A stretch of DNA of 64,000 bases, taken from Melastoma dodecandrum (Eukaryota; Streptophyta; Magnoliopsida; Myrtales; Melastomataceae). This document shows, piece after piece, positions 1 to 11,847 of the stretch. The DNA is taken from positions 2,356,001 to 2,420,000 of the forward strand of contig JARUPY010000252.1 in the NCBI GenBank assembly GCA_029817715.1. Direction: 5' to 3'. Within the stretch, counting starts at the first letter, position 1, and each line of letters starts with the position of its first letter. The notes under the pieces were generated by a model, which saw only the letters and a program-made list of their open reading frames with translations, did not search any database and was not told the DNA's origin. Made by a program: the position numbers and the translations under genes.

Positions 1-605
1 TAGCGACTGGGGTGGTCTGGAATGTTTCTGTCCACACACCGGCTCTGATACTGTGTTAGAATATCGGACCGGCTCATATGTCGAGCCCAGCATATAAGCC
101 TAACGAGTTCCACTCTAAAATTAATTGGCTGTAAAGGGAAAAGTACTCAAACTTCGATCTGGGTGTGTTCCTTCGTGGGAGGGAAATAACAGGCCGATGC
201 TGAATTGGGGTCTCGAGTGGGACTTTTTTGCCGGAACGCGAGGTGGGTCGGTGACTCGGGGGGAGACTCATCTTGCAGGGGATCATCAAATTCTCCATCT
301 TATGGTGGAACAACGAGCCTTGACGCCAAGACGGATGGCTGGGGAAGAGTTTCGACAGGATCATTGGATGTAAGAAGACGACTGACCATGTAAGAAAAGG
401 GAACCAGTCCACCAAGGGACAACAACTGAAACCTTATCCACAGGAAATAATGGCTGCCATCGAGTCGATTTCTCATATAAATTTGACTGTAAGGAGAAGG
501 CGAGACATTCAGAGAGGTGCCTAATGCTTATTACATCACATTACAAGGTGGTAGTAGGGCTTTAAGTCAATGCCTACACATGGATACTACGGGGCATTAG
601 CAAAT
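1..605. other. Upstream stretch without a recognisable gene
   Basis: No open frame here resembles a known protein. Around 41-60 the sequence reads like the 'gctctgatac-(c/t)-atgttagaa' signature often found in dispersed plant repeats, followed by further repeat-like text to about 150. This could be a degenerate repeat end, but I see no matching partner copy or terminal repeat, so the assignment is weak. Bases 500-605 are probably the 3' untranslated region of the thioredoxin gene that ends at 606. Confidence 0.4.
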
Positions 606-1156
606 TCATGCAGAGGCAACGGAAGGCGATGCATATTTATCGACCAGATTCACGAGAGCGTTCTTGCTGGCACCAACGACCCTGTCGATGAGTTTCCCTC
701 CCTTTAGCAGGATGAAAGTCGGCATGGCCTCCACCTCCCATTCCTCCGCAACAGCCTGCACAGTGTCAAACTCCATCAGTAACCCCTGTTCCCACGCTCG
801 CCACGAGAACATCGTCTAGCTACAACTTGGTTCGAATCGCCACATACCGGGAGCTCGTCGACATCCACCTTGAGGAAGATCGCGTCGGGCTTCTTCCTCG
901 CAAGCTCCTCGAAGATCGGCGCCATGAACCGGCAGGGCCCGCACCACGACGCGGTGAAATCCACCACGATCTACAGGAAAACGACGAAGAACGCGGAAGA
1001 GTATCATTAGCAAATGCGAAAGGCCCTTCGGATGAAACCGATTCGTCACTAATACTCGAGACGTACCAGCTTCTGGGAGTCGGATCCCTTGCGGAGATTC
1101 TCGTTCCACGACTCCATGGTGTGGCAGCCGATCACTTGTCCTTCCCCTGCCGCCAT
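606..1156 (-). CDS. Thioredoxin h-type (cytosolic disulfide reductase)
   Basis: Three exons on the minus strand: 1156-1067, 970-848 and 755-606, giving 120 residues. Splice sites are canonical and the frame is continuous. The active site WCGPC is at residues 39-43, within the usual ASWCGPCRF context; the cis-proline strand EAMPTF is in exon 3. There is no transit peptide: the protein opens with [13 protein letters not shown], as in h-type thioredoxins. Family knowledge: the two active-site cysteines reduce protein disulfides and are recharged by NADPH-thioredoxin reductase in the cytosol. A TATAAAT lies 84 bp upstream of the start codon. The two-intron structure and length are normal for the family. 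The nearest recalled Arabidopsis match by position is TRX h4 (At1g19730), but the exact subclass is inference. Confidence 0.93.
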
Positions 1157-2152
1157 TTTTCGATCCACTTAAAAAGGCTATTTTCTCTTGAAGGTTTTCT
1201 GAGATTGGATTGATGGTAAGGAAGTTCCGTCTTCCTCGTATTTATAGGGAGGGTGTTGGATTCGATACCTTCTAGAATTTTCCTTCTCTTAGCTTTCGTA
1301 ATCCCTTATCTCAGCTAGTAGTCGGGAAGGGGGGGGGGGGGGGTGTTATTAGGAAGGGAGTTGGCAGATTCTCTACGGAACGAAGCGAACCGCGTCGAGG
1401 GTCGTCGTCAAGATTTCGTCTTGTCGACTTCCTTTGATAAAAGCAAGCATTCAACATGTGGGAAACAATTGGGGCCGCTGCGGTCGGTCGTCCGTTCACT
1501 CGCTGTCTGAAATTCAAGTTGATGCTTAGCTGGAGATAGGAATCACTGAATGGCCTTCGTTTAGAATGTAGTTGTTTAAAATATCTTTTAATCTGTTTTT
1601 CATCGCACAAATAAAAGAGTTGATCATTCACGATTGTTCTTTCCCAGATACGTGATCGGAGTCGTTTGTCTTTCTTTACACGAGGATGACCCGAGGTGAT
1701 TGCATCGCGTAGCAGATTGGAGCCGATTCTCCTTGCAGGGTTATGTCCAGATTCGAGGTCGCAACACCTCCTCGAAAAACCGCCAGGCGTAACTACAGGT
1801 TTCTCGTTTCGAGTAAGTAAAGAGATCGCATCTCATGGACCCAGGTGATGGCGGGGAAGGAGGGTTTGAGTGGGTACGACGGCAGTGTTGATTCTGGATA
1901 GACCTCAGTAGCTTCCGGCTCTGCGGTGGCGGTGTAGGTCCGATTGCGTTAGTTAGAGACTGAAACACATGCGATGGAAACCATGGATGGCTCTTACGTA
2001 TTACAATTATTGTTCTTGGTTTATGACAGCTTCCTCGTACATAACTGACCAAATGTTCACTCCCCTCTTTGTAATGATTCCCTGAATCCCAATACAGCTT
2101 AAGATAAAAGGGAATATGTACACAGACATTCATCTCAAATTTTCTTCAATAA
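1157..2152. other. Promoter of thioredoxin gene and 3' flank of phosphatase gene
   Basis: No supportable coding exon. It holds the thioredoxin promoter (to about 1300), a 15-base G homopolymer at 1329-1343 and, toward 2152, the probable 3' untranslated region of the purple acid phosphatase. Open frames present here have no family resemblance. Confidence 0.5.
1240..1246 (-). promoter_or_regulatory. TATA box of the thioredoxin h gene
   Basis: TATAAAT on the minus strand, 84 bp upstream of the thioredoxin start codon, which is a normal spacing for a plant core promoter plus a short leader. Confidence 0.55.
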
Positions 2153-4236
2153 CTAGACATATTTCGTCGATACCCTTTGTGTCCGGGACCCTTTCCATAT
2201 TGAGGCGACTGGCATTTCATCAACGGAGCTCCAGTACCGGTTCTGCAGCCACATCGAGTCGGCCTCAACTGCGAAGCCGTCTTCATTGCGATGCCAACCA
2301 AAACGTGCATGGGTCCTGTTTTTTATATCCAGTATGCCATGTCCGAAACTGGCTTCCCGATATGCAGAATAATCCGGCTGTGGTTTCGTCATCCTGGTTC
2401 GACAAGTTATGGGACAATAACAGATCCCTGCACTGAATCATCGAGGCTAAGAAATTACTGAATGGATTAGTGCACTTACACTTTCGCTAATCCCTCTAAA
2501 TTTCCTCCATCGCCAATTGTGATGTAGACTGGGGCAGACTTATCGCTTATTGGAGTGCACAACCCATTGACGATGTTGTAGGCAATGTTTGACACCCGTT
2601 CCTGAACGAACATGCGATTTCTGTCAGAAAGAGTTCTAGCTTTACCCTTTGGAAAGGGATGAGCATTTTGATTCCCAAGTAGTCACAGGAAATAACGGCA
2701 CATTGGGGTAGGAGCAACTCGAAAGAACTCACTGAGCGTTCATAGGCATGGACATGACCGGCAAAGACGGCATCTACCTTGTACTTAACAAGATAGCGCT
2801 CATACATAACTCTCATTGTTTCCCCTTCCATGTAGTGGGCCTCATAGCTATTGTACATCGGAGAATGCATAAGAACGATCAGCCAAGGTGTTTCAGTCCT
2901 GTTAACCTTTGGCAGCTCGGAGATCAGCCATTTGTATTGAAGGGTGTACTTCCCTGTAAAGTTCAAATCATCGAAATCCTTCAACCGAATCCAAAATTAT
3001 CCATATGGTTGTAGAAACTGAGCATAAAATCTTTCAGCGTACCAAATGCAGAGTATGATGCCATTACAATGATATGTGCAGAGGCTCTCTTGATGGAATA
3101 CCAGAATGGAGCTGTACTACCCGATGCCATATGTGGGACATGGAAACGGTGACTGTATGGTTTGAAGGGTTTGCTTTCGCCCTGTCAAGATAAAAACCCT
3201 TAAACCTAATATTGATGTCATACAAAATTATCCCCAAGACAAAATACCAAGGCCGATGAAGACGTACATATTTAGGGAGAGTATCGATCTCGTGGTTTCC
3301 TGCAGTCCATATCCATGGTTGATAAGCAGCATTTCTTTCTATAAACCTACCCCAGGTATCCCATCTAACATTGTCATGCAACGGATAGTCGTCCGCATAA
3401 GATAAGTCCCCGACATAGAGCACTGTTCGTCCTTTCGTTGGATCCGATTCGTAATGGGTTAGTGTCTTATTTGAATCAAACGTCTGACCAAGATCACCTG
3501 CTTGAGGATAAACTTCTTAATCGATTAGCCTATCAGCTACACGATAGTGGCATTACGACAGATATATCAATCACCTATGAGACCAAATGTGTATGGAACA
3601 TCTGGACCGATGGCGGGCGGAGTGAAGAACCAGAACTGCCGGGTAGTGTTTCCAATCCCAACCTCATAGTAGTACTTGGTGTCATACTGCAGAAAGAAGC
3701 CTGTCTCAACATCTAAGACTAGATATACATCTGGATTCCATCATTAACACCATACCTCCAAATCGACAATCGTGCAATGGTGTATATACCCAGAAGTGTA
3801 ATTGATGTAGGTGTATCTTGTCATTATCCCCTCTGCCTGGCTCTTGGTCGTGCTGTGCTCGGCCCAGTACAGGATGGTGTTTGAACCCGGTTCGTCGGCC
3901 GTGATCCAGGATATAATCACCCCCTTACCAACATAATCCCCTTGCGTGATGTGAACCTTTCCAAAACATGACACACAATCAATCACATAATCCAACACCA
4001 ACACATCCAACACCTTAACACCAAAGACGACGACTTCCAGTTTCCATTTCCACCTGCTGGGGCGCATTGTACCCAGGAGGAACGCGAAACACGTCGCTGT
4101 CGAGTGGCATGTCGGCGGAATAGTTCAGTCCTCTCACATAACCGCTCGTTCTTCCGCCATAGACGACCGCAACAGCATCTAAAGCAACAATCACCCAGAC
4201 AAGGACGAAATCCGCGATCTTGAACTCGACCCACAT
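2153..4236 (-). CDS. Purple acid phosphatase, secreted plant type
   Basis: Eight exons on the minus strand: 4236-4054, 3956-3756, 3686-3575, 3497-3268, 3181-3043, 2953-2733, 2601-2480 and 2393-2153, giving 482 residues with all frames matching. The first ~25 residues are hydrophobic ([15 protein letters not shown]), a signal peptide. All five metal-site motifs are present: GDLG (D167), GDLSYAD (D196, Y199), GNHE (N233, H234), LMHSP (H318) and GHVHAYE (H355, H357), so the Fe-Zn/Mn site should be intact. An N-terminal fibronectin-like region ([16 protein letters not shown]) precedes the metallophosphoesterase domain. Several NxT/S sites suggest glycosylation. Family role: hydrolysis of phosphate monoesters in apoplast or vacuole, often in phosphate scavenging. 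GNTTRQFWF and [17 protein letters not shown] look closest to the PAP10/PAP12 group; PAP26 is the alternative. Confidence 0.93.
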
Positions 4237-5085
4237 CTCCTACCTCGCAAAGTTCGCACCTTCCGGCAAGAACAAGTATGCCCGGCTCTGTCTCGCCGCT
4301 GCTCTTCACAGATGCCCCGACTTCCTGACTGAACACGAAGTTTGAGTCTCTGGGTACCACTCGCTCTGGGGCTTAAGAAATCAATCACGTGGCAGGTTCT
4401 CGTTTTGATGTCGGAAGGGGTAATCACGCGAGCCTAACAAACAGTCAAATCAACGAAACCGGCGGGCGTCGGTGGATGAAGCTCTGCCCTGCGTGCCCCG
4501 CCCATGATAAAACGAAACATATTCGGACAGAATATCCTCTATGTTCTCTGACTGGAAGTATGGACGTGGCCCTGTCTTGGGCTTCCATCAGACCCATGTA
4601 AGAATCCCTGGGCTACACTGATCATGGGGGCTAGAAGTGATCTTGCAGATATGGGAATGGATGTGGCCTTTGGTTAAAAAAGTGAAAAAGCCAATCTTGG
4701 GTAATGTAATGATCAGGCTTGTCTGATCCGATCTGACATCATAAGATGAGCTTCAATCAACCCAGGCGTGCAATTTCCCTCAATCATGAGGATCACATCA
4801 ACTAATAGGAAAAAAGGAGGGAACATTTCAAAGTGTGGCCTTAATCATGGTCATTCATGCTTTCATCCCCAAAGAGATCTCCTCCTTTCCTTTTAAAAGA
4901 AGATTCCCAAACAGCCAAAGAGTAAGAAAAAAGGTTGAGAAAACAAAAGCAAAGAGAAAAAGCCCATATCACACTCAAAGCTTTATATCGAGTTCCTTCT
5001 CGAGGGGGTCGTCACGACTGACTAATACGACAATAACATGGACAAACATAGGCATGAAACGGGTTGTTTCCTTTGGGGGCAAATG
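4237..5085. other. Intergenic: phosphatase promoter and transporter 3' flank
   Basis: Leader and promoter of the phosphatase gene (from 4237) and 3' flank of the transporter gene (to 5085). No coding exon or RNA gene seen. Confidence 0.45.
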
Positions 5086-6675
5086 TCAAACGCTGTCTGA
5101 AGAAAGCAATGGCTGAGTGATGGAGCTTGTCTTGATGGCGCTCGCGTTCCCTTCCTCTTGGGCTGACTCGGGACCGATCACCTTCTGTCTTGCGAACTGC
5201 GCTTCTTTGTTCTTGCCCCATAGGACGAGGTACAGCCCTACTATTATCAGGACTGCGCCGATGATTCTGGGATAGAATGGAAGGGTGAGAGCATTCAGAT
5301 ATGGAGGCGAAGGAGAGAGGCGAGGATACGAGAAAAAATGCTTACCCTCCTAGATAGAACTCCTCTCCAAGGAGGAAGGTCGCCATGATGGCGACGAGGA
5401 AAGTCTGGACGGGCTGGTACACGGCAACGAAGACGGGGCCTCCCCTGTCGATGCACCATATCTGGACTGCGAATGCTATTCCTGACGCCACCACTCCCTG
5501 GAACTCGGATTGATTGTGAGTAAATTGGTCAGGCTAAATTATTAAAACTAAGGGGAAGGGAGACTTACGGCGTAGAAGATGGTGAAGATCTCGCCGCCGG
5601 TTTGCACGTGCCAGGCAGCAGCGTCCCTCTCGGTGAATGCAGCGATGACAAGGAACTGGAGGAGCCCAAAGAAGCAGGTGTAGGAGGTGACGGAAAGCCG
5701 GGCAGGATACTTCTTGAGGACCGGTGCCTGCAGGACAAGCCAGCCGGACCACGAGAGGCAGTGTCCGATCAGGAAGACGCATCCTAGGGTCCAGTTTTTC
5801 CCGCTCGCATCGCCTAGGAACAATGGGGAAGTAGATGAAAGGTTTAGGTAGTGGTTGTAATTGTGTGGAACGTGTAACGTTGCGCCGGGAGTGTATATTG
5901 CTGGCCCTTTGTATAGAGTAATGATCGATGCACCGGCTACGCAGCACGCTGTTCCGATCACCTTCGCGATGCCGTCTTTCCTGTTAAGTCGAACCCGCTC
6001 TATTCTGGGAATCAATGTGAGGAAACGCCCGATGAGTAGTCTCTTCGAAAGGCATTATGAATTTGAAAAATAACCTGGGGTAACAATACCTAAGTATGGC
6101 AGCCATGAGGAACGTTATGGCGGGAACAGAGTTCTGGATCGCCGAGGCAAAGGTTGGGGACGTGTTCTCCAACCCCAGCAAGTAGAACCCCTGGTTCGCT
6201 GTGATCCTGCAATTCCAATTCATTCGTAAGTATGTTCTCACCTTCCATTTTCTCATAAAAATTCACACAAAGGAAAACATTGCGAAACGCGTCCACACCC
6301 GACGAGAGCGAGCAGGAAGAACTGCACCAAGAAGTTGAGGGTGATGGCAGGCCTGTCTTTCCTGTTCCCAAAAAAAAATAGACGCAAACGAATAGTCAGC
6401 TAGTAAATTCTCGTGGTAGTAAAGCAGAGGAGGCTTATAGCCTGTAGGACTAACTTCTCGAGGAAGAAAGCGAAGGGGAGGAGGAGGCAGAGGGCGATGA
6501 TGTTGCGGTAGACGATGAAGACGATCTTGCTGATGCCCATGTTGAGGGCAGCCCTGGAGACAACATGGAAGCCGGCGTACCCAAACTGCAAGGCCAGCAT
6601 GGCAAGGTGAAGCTGCAGCCTCTCGGGTACGGAACACACCATCCTCCTGGTGGCCGACGATCCTGAATCCGCCAT
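5086..6675 (-). CDS. WAT1-related EamA/nodulin-21-type transporter
   Basis: Six exons on the minus strand: 6675-6455, 6361-6299, 6206-6090, 6004-5569, 5497-5346 and 5266-5086, giving 389 residues. Ten hydrophobic segments in two EamA repeats are visible: the first repeat includes LQFGYAGFHVVSRAALN, YRNIIALCLLLPF and ITANQGFYLLGL; the second includes GVVASGIAFAVQIWCI, QPVQTFLVAIMATFLLGE and IIGAVLIIVGLYLVLWG. The polar cytosolic tail ends in ITQPLLSS, typical of the plant drug/metabolite exporter family. Family knowledge: WAT1 itself sits in the tonoplast and exports auxin from the vacuole, affecting fibre secondary walls; other members carry amino acids or metabolites. WAT1 (At1g75500) also lies next to the TFIIF beta gene in my recollection of Arabidopsis, as here, which supports WAT1 proper, though substrate cannot be read from sequence. 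Confidence 0.9.
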
Positions 6676-9600
6676 TTCGTCCTTCTCGGGTTGGGTTGGG
6701 GGGACAAAGCCTAAACTTTCAAGGAAGTATCAAACAGTCTTTCCGGTGGAGTCACTAACTAAAAGCATGGGACTAAGGTAATAAAACGACCAAGAACCGA
6801 AAAGCTAAATCATATAGATGCTGCTATTAAGGCAGGAGAGGGGAGTGGGACTTCTTACATGGTTATATATATATATATATATTGAGCATCTTTTGATATG
6901 GTAATGTCTTATCATAGCCTCCCACATGGGATAAAAATTATTCATGTCCACCATCATCTCCACATCCTTAATCAATTTTTATTATGTTATGTGTCTCACA
7001 ACACACTTGTGGTTTCTTTCTCGTTTGTCTCCCATGAATGTGATTAGCTTTACTAAAAAGTTGGCGTGATCTTTTCCCTAATCAAGATTAGCTTTCTTTT
7101 CCATCTAAATCCCAATCTAATCCCACGGACCAATTTTCTATACTTTCTAGCTCGCTTTTCTGCGCCGTATTTCGATCACATTCCCACCGCCCCCGAAATT
7201 GATCATACCTTCGACCCGTCACATTTTGGGATAGTTGGCTTCGATATACCGAGTCCAAGTAAGTTCAGTCTCGACGGGACGGCAAGTGCTTACTTCGTTA
7301 CGTACTTCACGTATACAAAACCTACGTTCCACAGGCCGCCGACGAGGGTTTCTTTAAATGACGCATCCTCCTTAGAATAATCGAGCTAAGTGCTTTCATA
7401 CGGGATAAACTACTAATACCTGGACTTTGGAGTGACATTTACTTTTGAAGCGTCTGCGATGGCCGTACGTTATTTGTATACATAAACAAGTGACGTTAGA
7501 ATGAGACCACCACATGTAAAAAGTCGAAAAGCTTGAGAATGGAACCTTAAGAGGGGAATGAACTCAGAAAAGGGGGGTTCAAAAAATTTTATTCTGTTTT
7601 CTTCTTCCGGGTTTTCCGACCACCCCCTGGACCTTTTTCGCTGGATTTCGGCCAAGTTTCCGGATGCGAATATGCAATGCTTTAACACCTCCTCATAGCT
7701 TTAGTTAGGGTGGGGTGGACACGATGCTCCCCCGCCGGTTCCATCATCAGTGCAAGAAACAACACCTCCATATTCTAATTTGGAAGCCATATTGGTTTCT
7801 AGTTTTAATTTGTTTTTGAACCAGCAGGAGATGGGTGGGGGGGGGGGGGCTTTTGGACTCGATGAGGCATGTGAGAGGCGGTCGGGGAAGAAATCACGAC
7901 GCCATACCAAGGTGTTGGTCCGGGGTTCTCATCACTTTGCATTACTTTTCTTCAGGTGGGAAACTGGCCGGGACCCTCCCCTGACACACCTCACTGACCC
8001 TCTCGAATTCATCCTGAGTTGGGATGCCATGAACATGATGGTGCTTGGGGGAATCTTTCCCGCGAATGGTCTCGTGATATTCAGTGGATCATAAGGCTTT
8101 TCGGCGAGAATAAGGTGAATAATCTTCCGAGCATAAGGTTCCAAAAGATAACATGGTGGGTGCCGTTCAATGACATTCCGAAACATTACATGTGGTGACC
8201 TTCGAACCGAACACTGCGCAAGTGGACGCCTAGGAAGACTGCGAGCCACGAACGAACAAGAAACATTTCTCTCACGTTCTCTAGGGGGGAGAAGAGGAAG
8301 AAGAAGAAGAAAGAAATTAGTGCGTTTGTGCCCGACAAAAGTTGCCATTCACTAATCAGTAGAAGATGTCCGAAGACACCAACAATGTCTTCCACGGCCC
8401 CGTAATGAATTCGGCCTGGAAACTATGGTCGAGATAGTATTCATGATGATGCTGCTCTAATTACGATTCCCACGCCTATACGTCACAAATATCCCCCCCA
8501 TGATTTGGCCCCCAGCTTGTTGGGTGTGCTTTTTTCTCCTCTTAACGAGATTTCAAGCTTAAATCAAGCCCCACGACTTAAGTTTTTGGGTTAATATCTC
8601 TACATATGTATCAATGTTCTTGTGTTCAAAGCCTTGTGCAAGAAAAAAAAAATCCAATGAGCCTAGAAGCTCACCTAACCTTGAACTAAGTGTTCATAGT
8701 AAAAAAATGTCACCCCGATTCTGCTGTATTTCGTGAAAATAGTGCGGTAACTTTCAAAATTACTTATTTGAATAATATCAATTTGAAATATCATTCGTCC
8801 AAATTTAAGAATTTCTTCCCTATTTTGAAAAATATTTTCCCATTATTTGTAACTTGGAGAAAAAATAAATAAATTCATTTGAAGATGCTAATATTTTTTC
8901 CCAGGTCGTCCGAAACGTTTTTTTAATCAAGGGAAATTTAGTAGTTGCAAAAGATTAAGCACAAAAACAGAAATCAAACCTCGTATACATGTAATGATTA
9001 TCCCAATGATCAAATACAGAAGAAACCTATCTCCCCCCCGGGCGCCCGCCCCAATTGAAATGAACACGATTTAAGGGCTAAAATTTATATACATATATAT
9101 TATACAAAATCAATATCGGCCAACCATTGAATTAACTAATAATTATGAAAAAAGAGGAGTTGGGTGTTGGGGTGGAAAACCAAACAGACCAAACCCAAAT
9201 CTTCCTTTCTTTTGTAAAGACACTGATTGATTTTATTTTGGATGCTTGTAAGTTGATTCTTCTCCATCACCCCAAATCTTCTTTCTCCCTTTCATTATCT
9301 CCTCCTTCCCCCCTTTCTCCTTTATATTTTATGGCCTTCTAAAGTGATGATTCCACACCCACCCACTTCACTAAAAAGGAAGAACAAAGCTTTGGGAAAA
9401 AGTGATACCAAAGCACCCACAAAAGGAGGAGTTGTACAATTCAGCGCTACTGATATTCTTACATATGTTTAATTAGTTATACATGCGTAAATGTCTAGAT
9501 ATTTTTTGGGCTGCTCGCGCATGATTCCCTTTGTTTGTATCTAAATCAATGTGATGGAATTGGACAAGGAGAAAGAAGTTGGTGGTGGAGGACAACTATA

Positions 9601-10367
9601 AGCAAGAAAGCGACTCGGCTTCTGATAAAGCCCGCCGCCCTCTTGGACGGTTCTTTTTCTATTTACTACTTGGGTGGATTCATTCCTGTTCAATTCAGTT
9701 AAAGTTGCCTTGGAATCGCGGGGCATTTGATATCTTCATTGATTCGCCATCGGTCCGTTTTCGATATGCGCGTCATTCTAATCGTCCTGGATCCGTCGCC
9801 CTCTAGGAATCACACTATGGTCGGCCACCCAGAGTCCATCCCATGGTAGCACCGTACCCCACCATGAAGCCCTGAACATTCTTACACTAGGTGTTTTTAG
9901 TGGGTTGGTTGGCTTGGCGTCGACTAACATGATTGGAATGGAATCTTAAACCTAGTCTTCGAGCTGGAAATGGTCTACGTGATGATTGATTGCTTCAGAG
10001 TCTATCAGCAACTTGCCGAACAAAAAGCAAGAGAAGCTGTTCTGCTCCTCCTCGTTCCGAACTCACACCATGTCATTGGTCCAATCGGCTGGAACCAGAG
10101 GTAGGCAAGGATTAATGGCCATCTTCAAATTGCTTAAACGTTCCAATGCTGCCCTGGTCAGAGCATTCACGAGCACCCCATCGCACTTTCCGAATTACCC
10201 GGAGCACCCCATCTCACTTTCCGAATTACCCGGATCATCCGGCTTTAGCATGCAGAGTGAACTAGTGGTACTGATCACATATCATTGCCACAAGTAACTT
10301 TATTGGTCACAATCTCTACATGAACAGAGGAACCACTTGAAGTGCAGCCGTGAGATCTGACTGTTCC
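6676..10367. other. Long intergenic stretch, AT-rich, no recognised gene
   Basis: About 3.7 kb without a supportable gene. Contents: WAT1-like promoter with a (TA)n microsatellite near 6863-6882; a 13-base G run at 7837-7849; a low-complexity GAA/AGA stretch at 8285-8315; AT-rich sequence from 8560 to 9150 with A/T homopolymers; and the 3' flank of the TFIIF beta gene from about 9980. Open frames around 7066-7380 and 7930-8350 show no family features and no plausible splice partners. Confidence 0.5.
10171..10232. repeat. Two-copy 31-bp tandem duplication
   Basis: Unit 1 is 10171-10201 and unit 2 is 10202-10232; they differ at a single base (position 13, G versus T). The repeat lies 136-197 bp beyond the TFIIF beta stop codon, so probably in its 3' untranslated region or just beyond it. 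Confidence 0.85.
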
Positions 10368-11847
10368 TTATTCAGTGGCATCCGCTACAGATTTCTTGTA
10401 CTCTGGCTTAAGCTCGTAAGTTCCCTGATGAGCTCCTCTCTTGTTGTAGACACACAGCTCATTCAATACCTCTTTAAGGAATTGCTGCCAAAAGCGTATC
10501 ACGAACGAGTCCTGTCAATTTTCATAATGGAAAGACATGCTATGCAGAATGAGCGAGCGTGGAATACCGCAGGCTGATCAGTTTCTTGTACAAGTTGCTT
10601 CAAGGCCCAATTAGGTTGTCTTTCGAAGAGTTTGAACATTATGTCCTCAAGTTCTCCTCTATCTCTTCGGGTTCTTTTCACATCTGATTGCTTCACTGGC
10701 GGTGTCTTCTTCTTATCCTATTGATAGAACATGGGCTAGGGGTTGATAACAAGACCGGCACTAGCCCTTGGAAAGAGTTCTCTCACAGGCAAACTAAATG
10801 AACTTAATCATTGACAAACATACCTTCGAAGTGGACGAGATTAAGCCAATCATACCAGGCATGGGCCTCATGTGCGCTCCCCGGTCGTTGTCTATAAACT
10901 TAGATCATAAACAGACATACATAAGCGAGACTGACATCCCAAATAACAAAATATTGAAAGAACTACGCACAGAGCAGTTCAGTTCCACTACCTGTATTTG
11001 ACGATTCTTAATCATTGACTTGTTAGTTCTTTCACGGCAGAGCCTCCCGTAATCCTCGATGCTGTCACTATTGGGCTTCATGTCGAATTTATGTTCCACC
11101 TTCCCTTCAACAGCAACCCTTCCTATGAAACCCCGTCCAAAGAGGAATAGATTATTCAGTCAAAACTAGGGTAGTTTACAGAAGAAGACCCAGCTGTAGA
11201 AGGATCGCTCAAACAAAGAAAAAGGTTCCAAGTTCCGAGTTCCTCATTTCGGTTGTGGTTTGTGTAGACTACACAAACCCAAACAAGGCTCCGACACACG
11301 CAAGAGACAGTACTAAAATCAGAGAGTCCCTGTCTCACCTTGTGGTGTCTCGGAGAAGATGCACATCGGCACGATGTCCTTGGACATGTTCAGAGAGTAA
11401 CTGTTGGGCAAGTTTCCCGGTTCAGTTCCCATCATCTCCATGGTGAACTGATGGACCCAATTCAGAGCAACAAGTATCACTACACTCGCCTTAAAACCGA
11501 CAGGAACAACAAATCCTAAACAGAACAAACCCTAACCTAGGAAACCTTGGCAACCCGCATCAAACAAAATCAACAACACCCCGACAGGCTCAAACCAAAC
11601 CCCTCGAAATCGAAAACGGAATCGCATCAGAGGCCGATACCTGGACGGAACTAGGGTTGTCAGGGGGCAAGAGGGGGTCGAGGGAGAGCACGACCTTGGC
11701 CAGCGGTTGGGGGTGGGGGAGGGGCTCGGATGCCGAACGCGACTGCCACGATCTGGCGACCACCAAGGGGCACTTCATGAGCCAGACGGAACGATCCGCC
11801 CTCGTCATCTCCACCATCCTGCTCACTTCCTCCTCCTCCCCTTCCAT
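10368..11847 (-). CDS. TFIIF beta subunit (RAP30-like) general transcription factor
   Basis: Six exons on the minus strand: 11847-11641, 11447-11339, 11122-10992, 10898-10824, 10717-10568 and 10484-10368, giving 262 residues. Landmarks in order: ADRSVWLMKCP and AKVVLSLDPLLP (dimerisation barrel), SYSLNMSKDIVPM, GKVEHKFDMKP, YGRLCRERTNKSM, then the winged-helix region RDRGELEDIMFKLFERQPNW and LVQETDQP. Length and layout match plant TFIIF beta. Role: partner of TFIIF alpha (RAP74); brings RNA polymerase II to the preinitiation complex and stabilises it, in the nucleus. For exon 4 the acceptor ending in CTAAG at 10899 keeps frame, whereas the nearby TATAG acceptor would not. A site II cluster lies upstream. 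Position matches recalled At1g75510 between WAT1 and an SRS gene. Confidence 0.95.

Noticed and set aside
7701..8395. Minus- and plus-strand open frames around a G13 run
   Set aside because: Frames are short, overlap on both strands and include simple-sequence Leu/Pro or Phe tracts; no family recognised.
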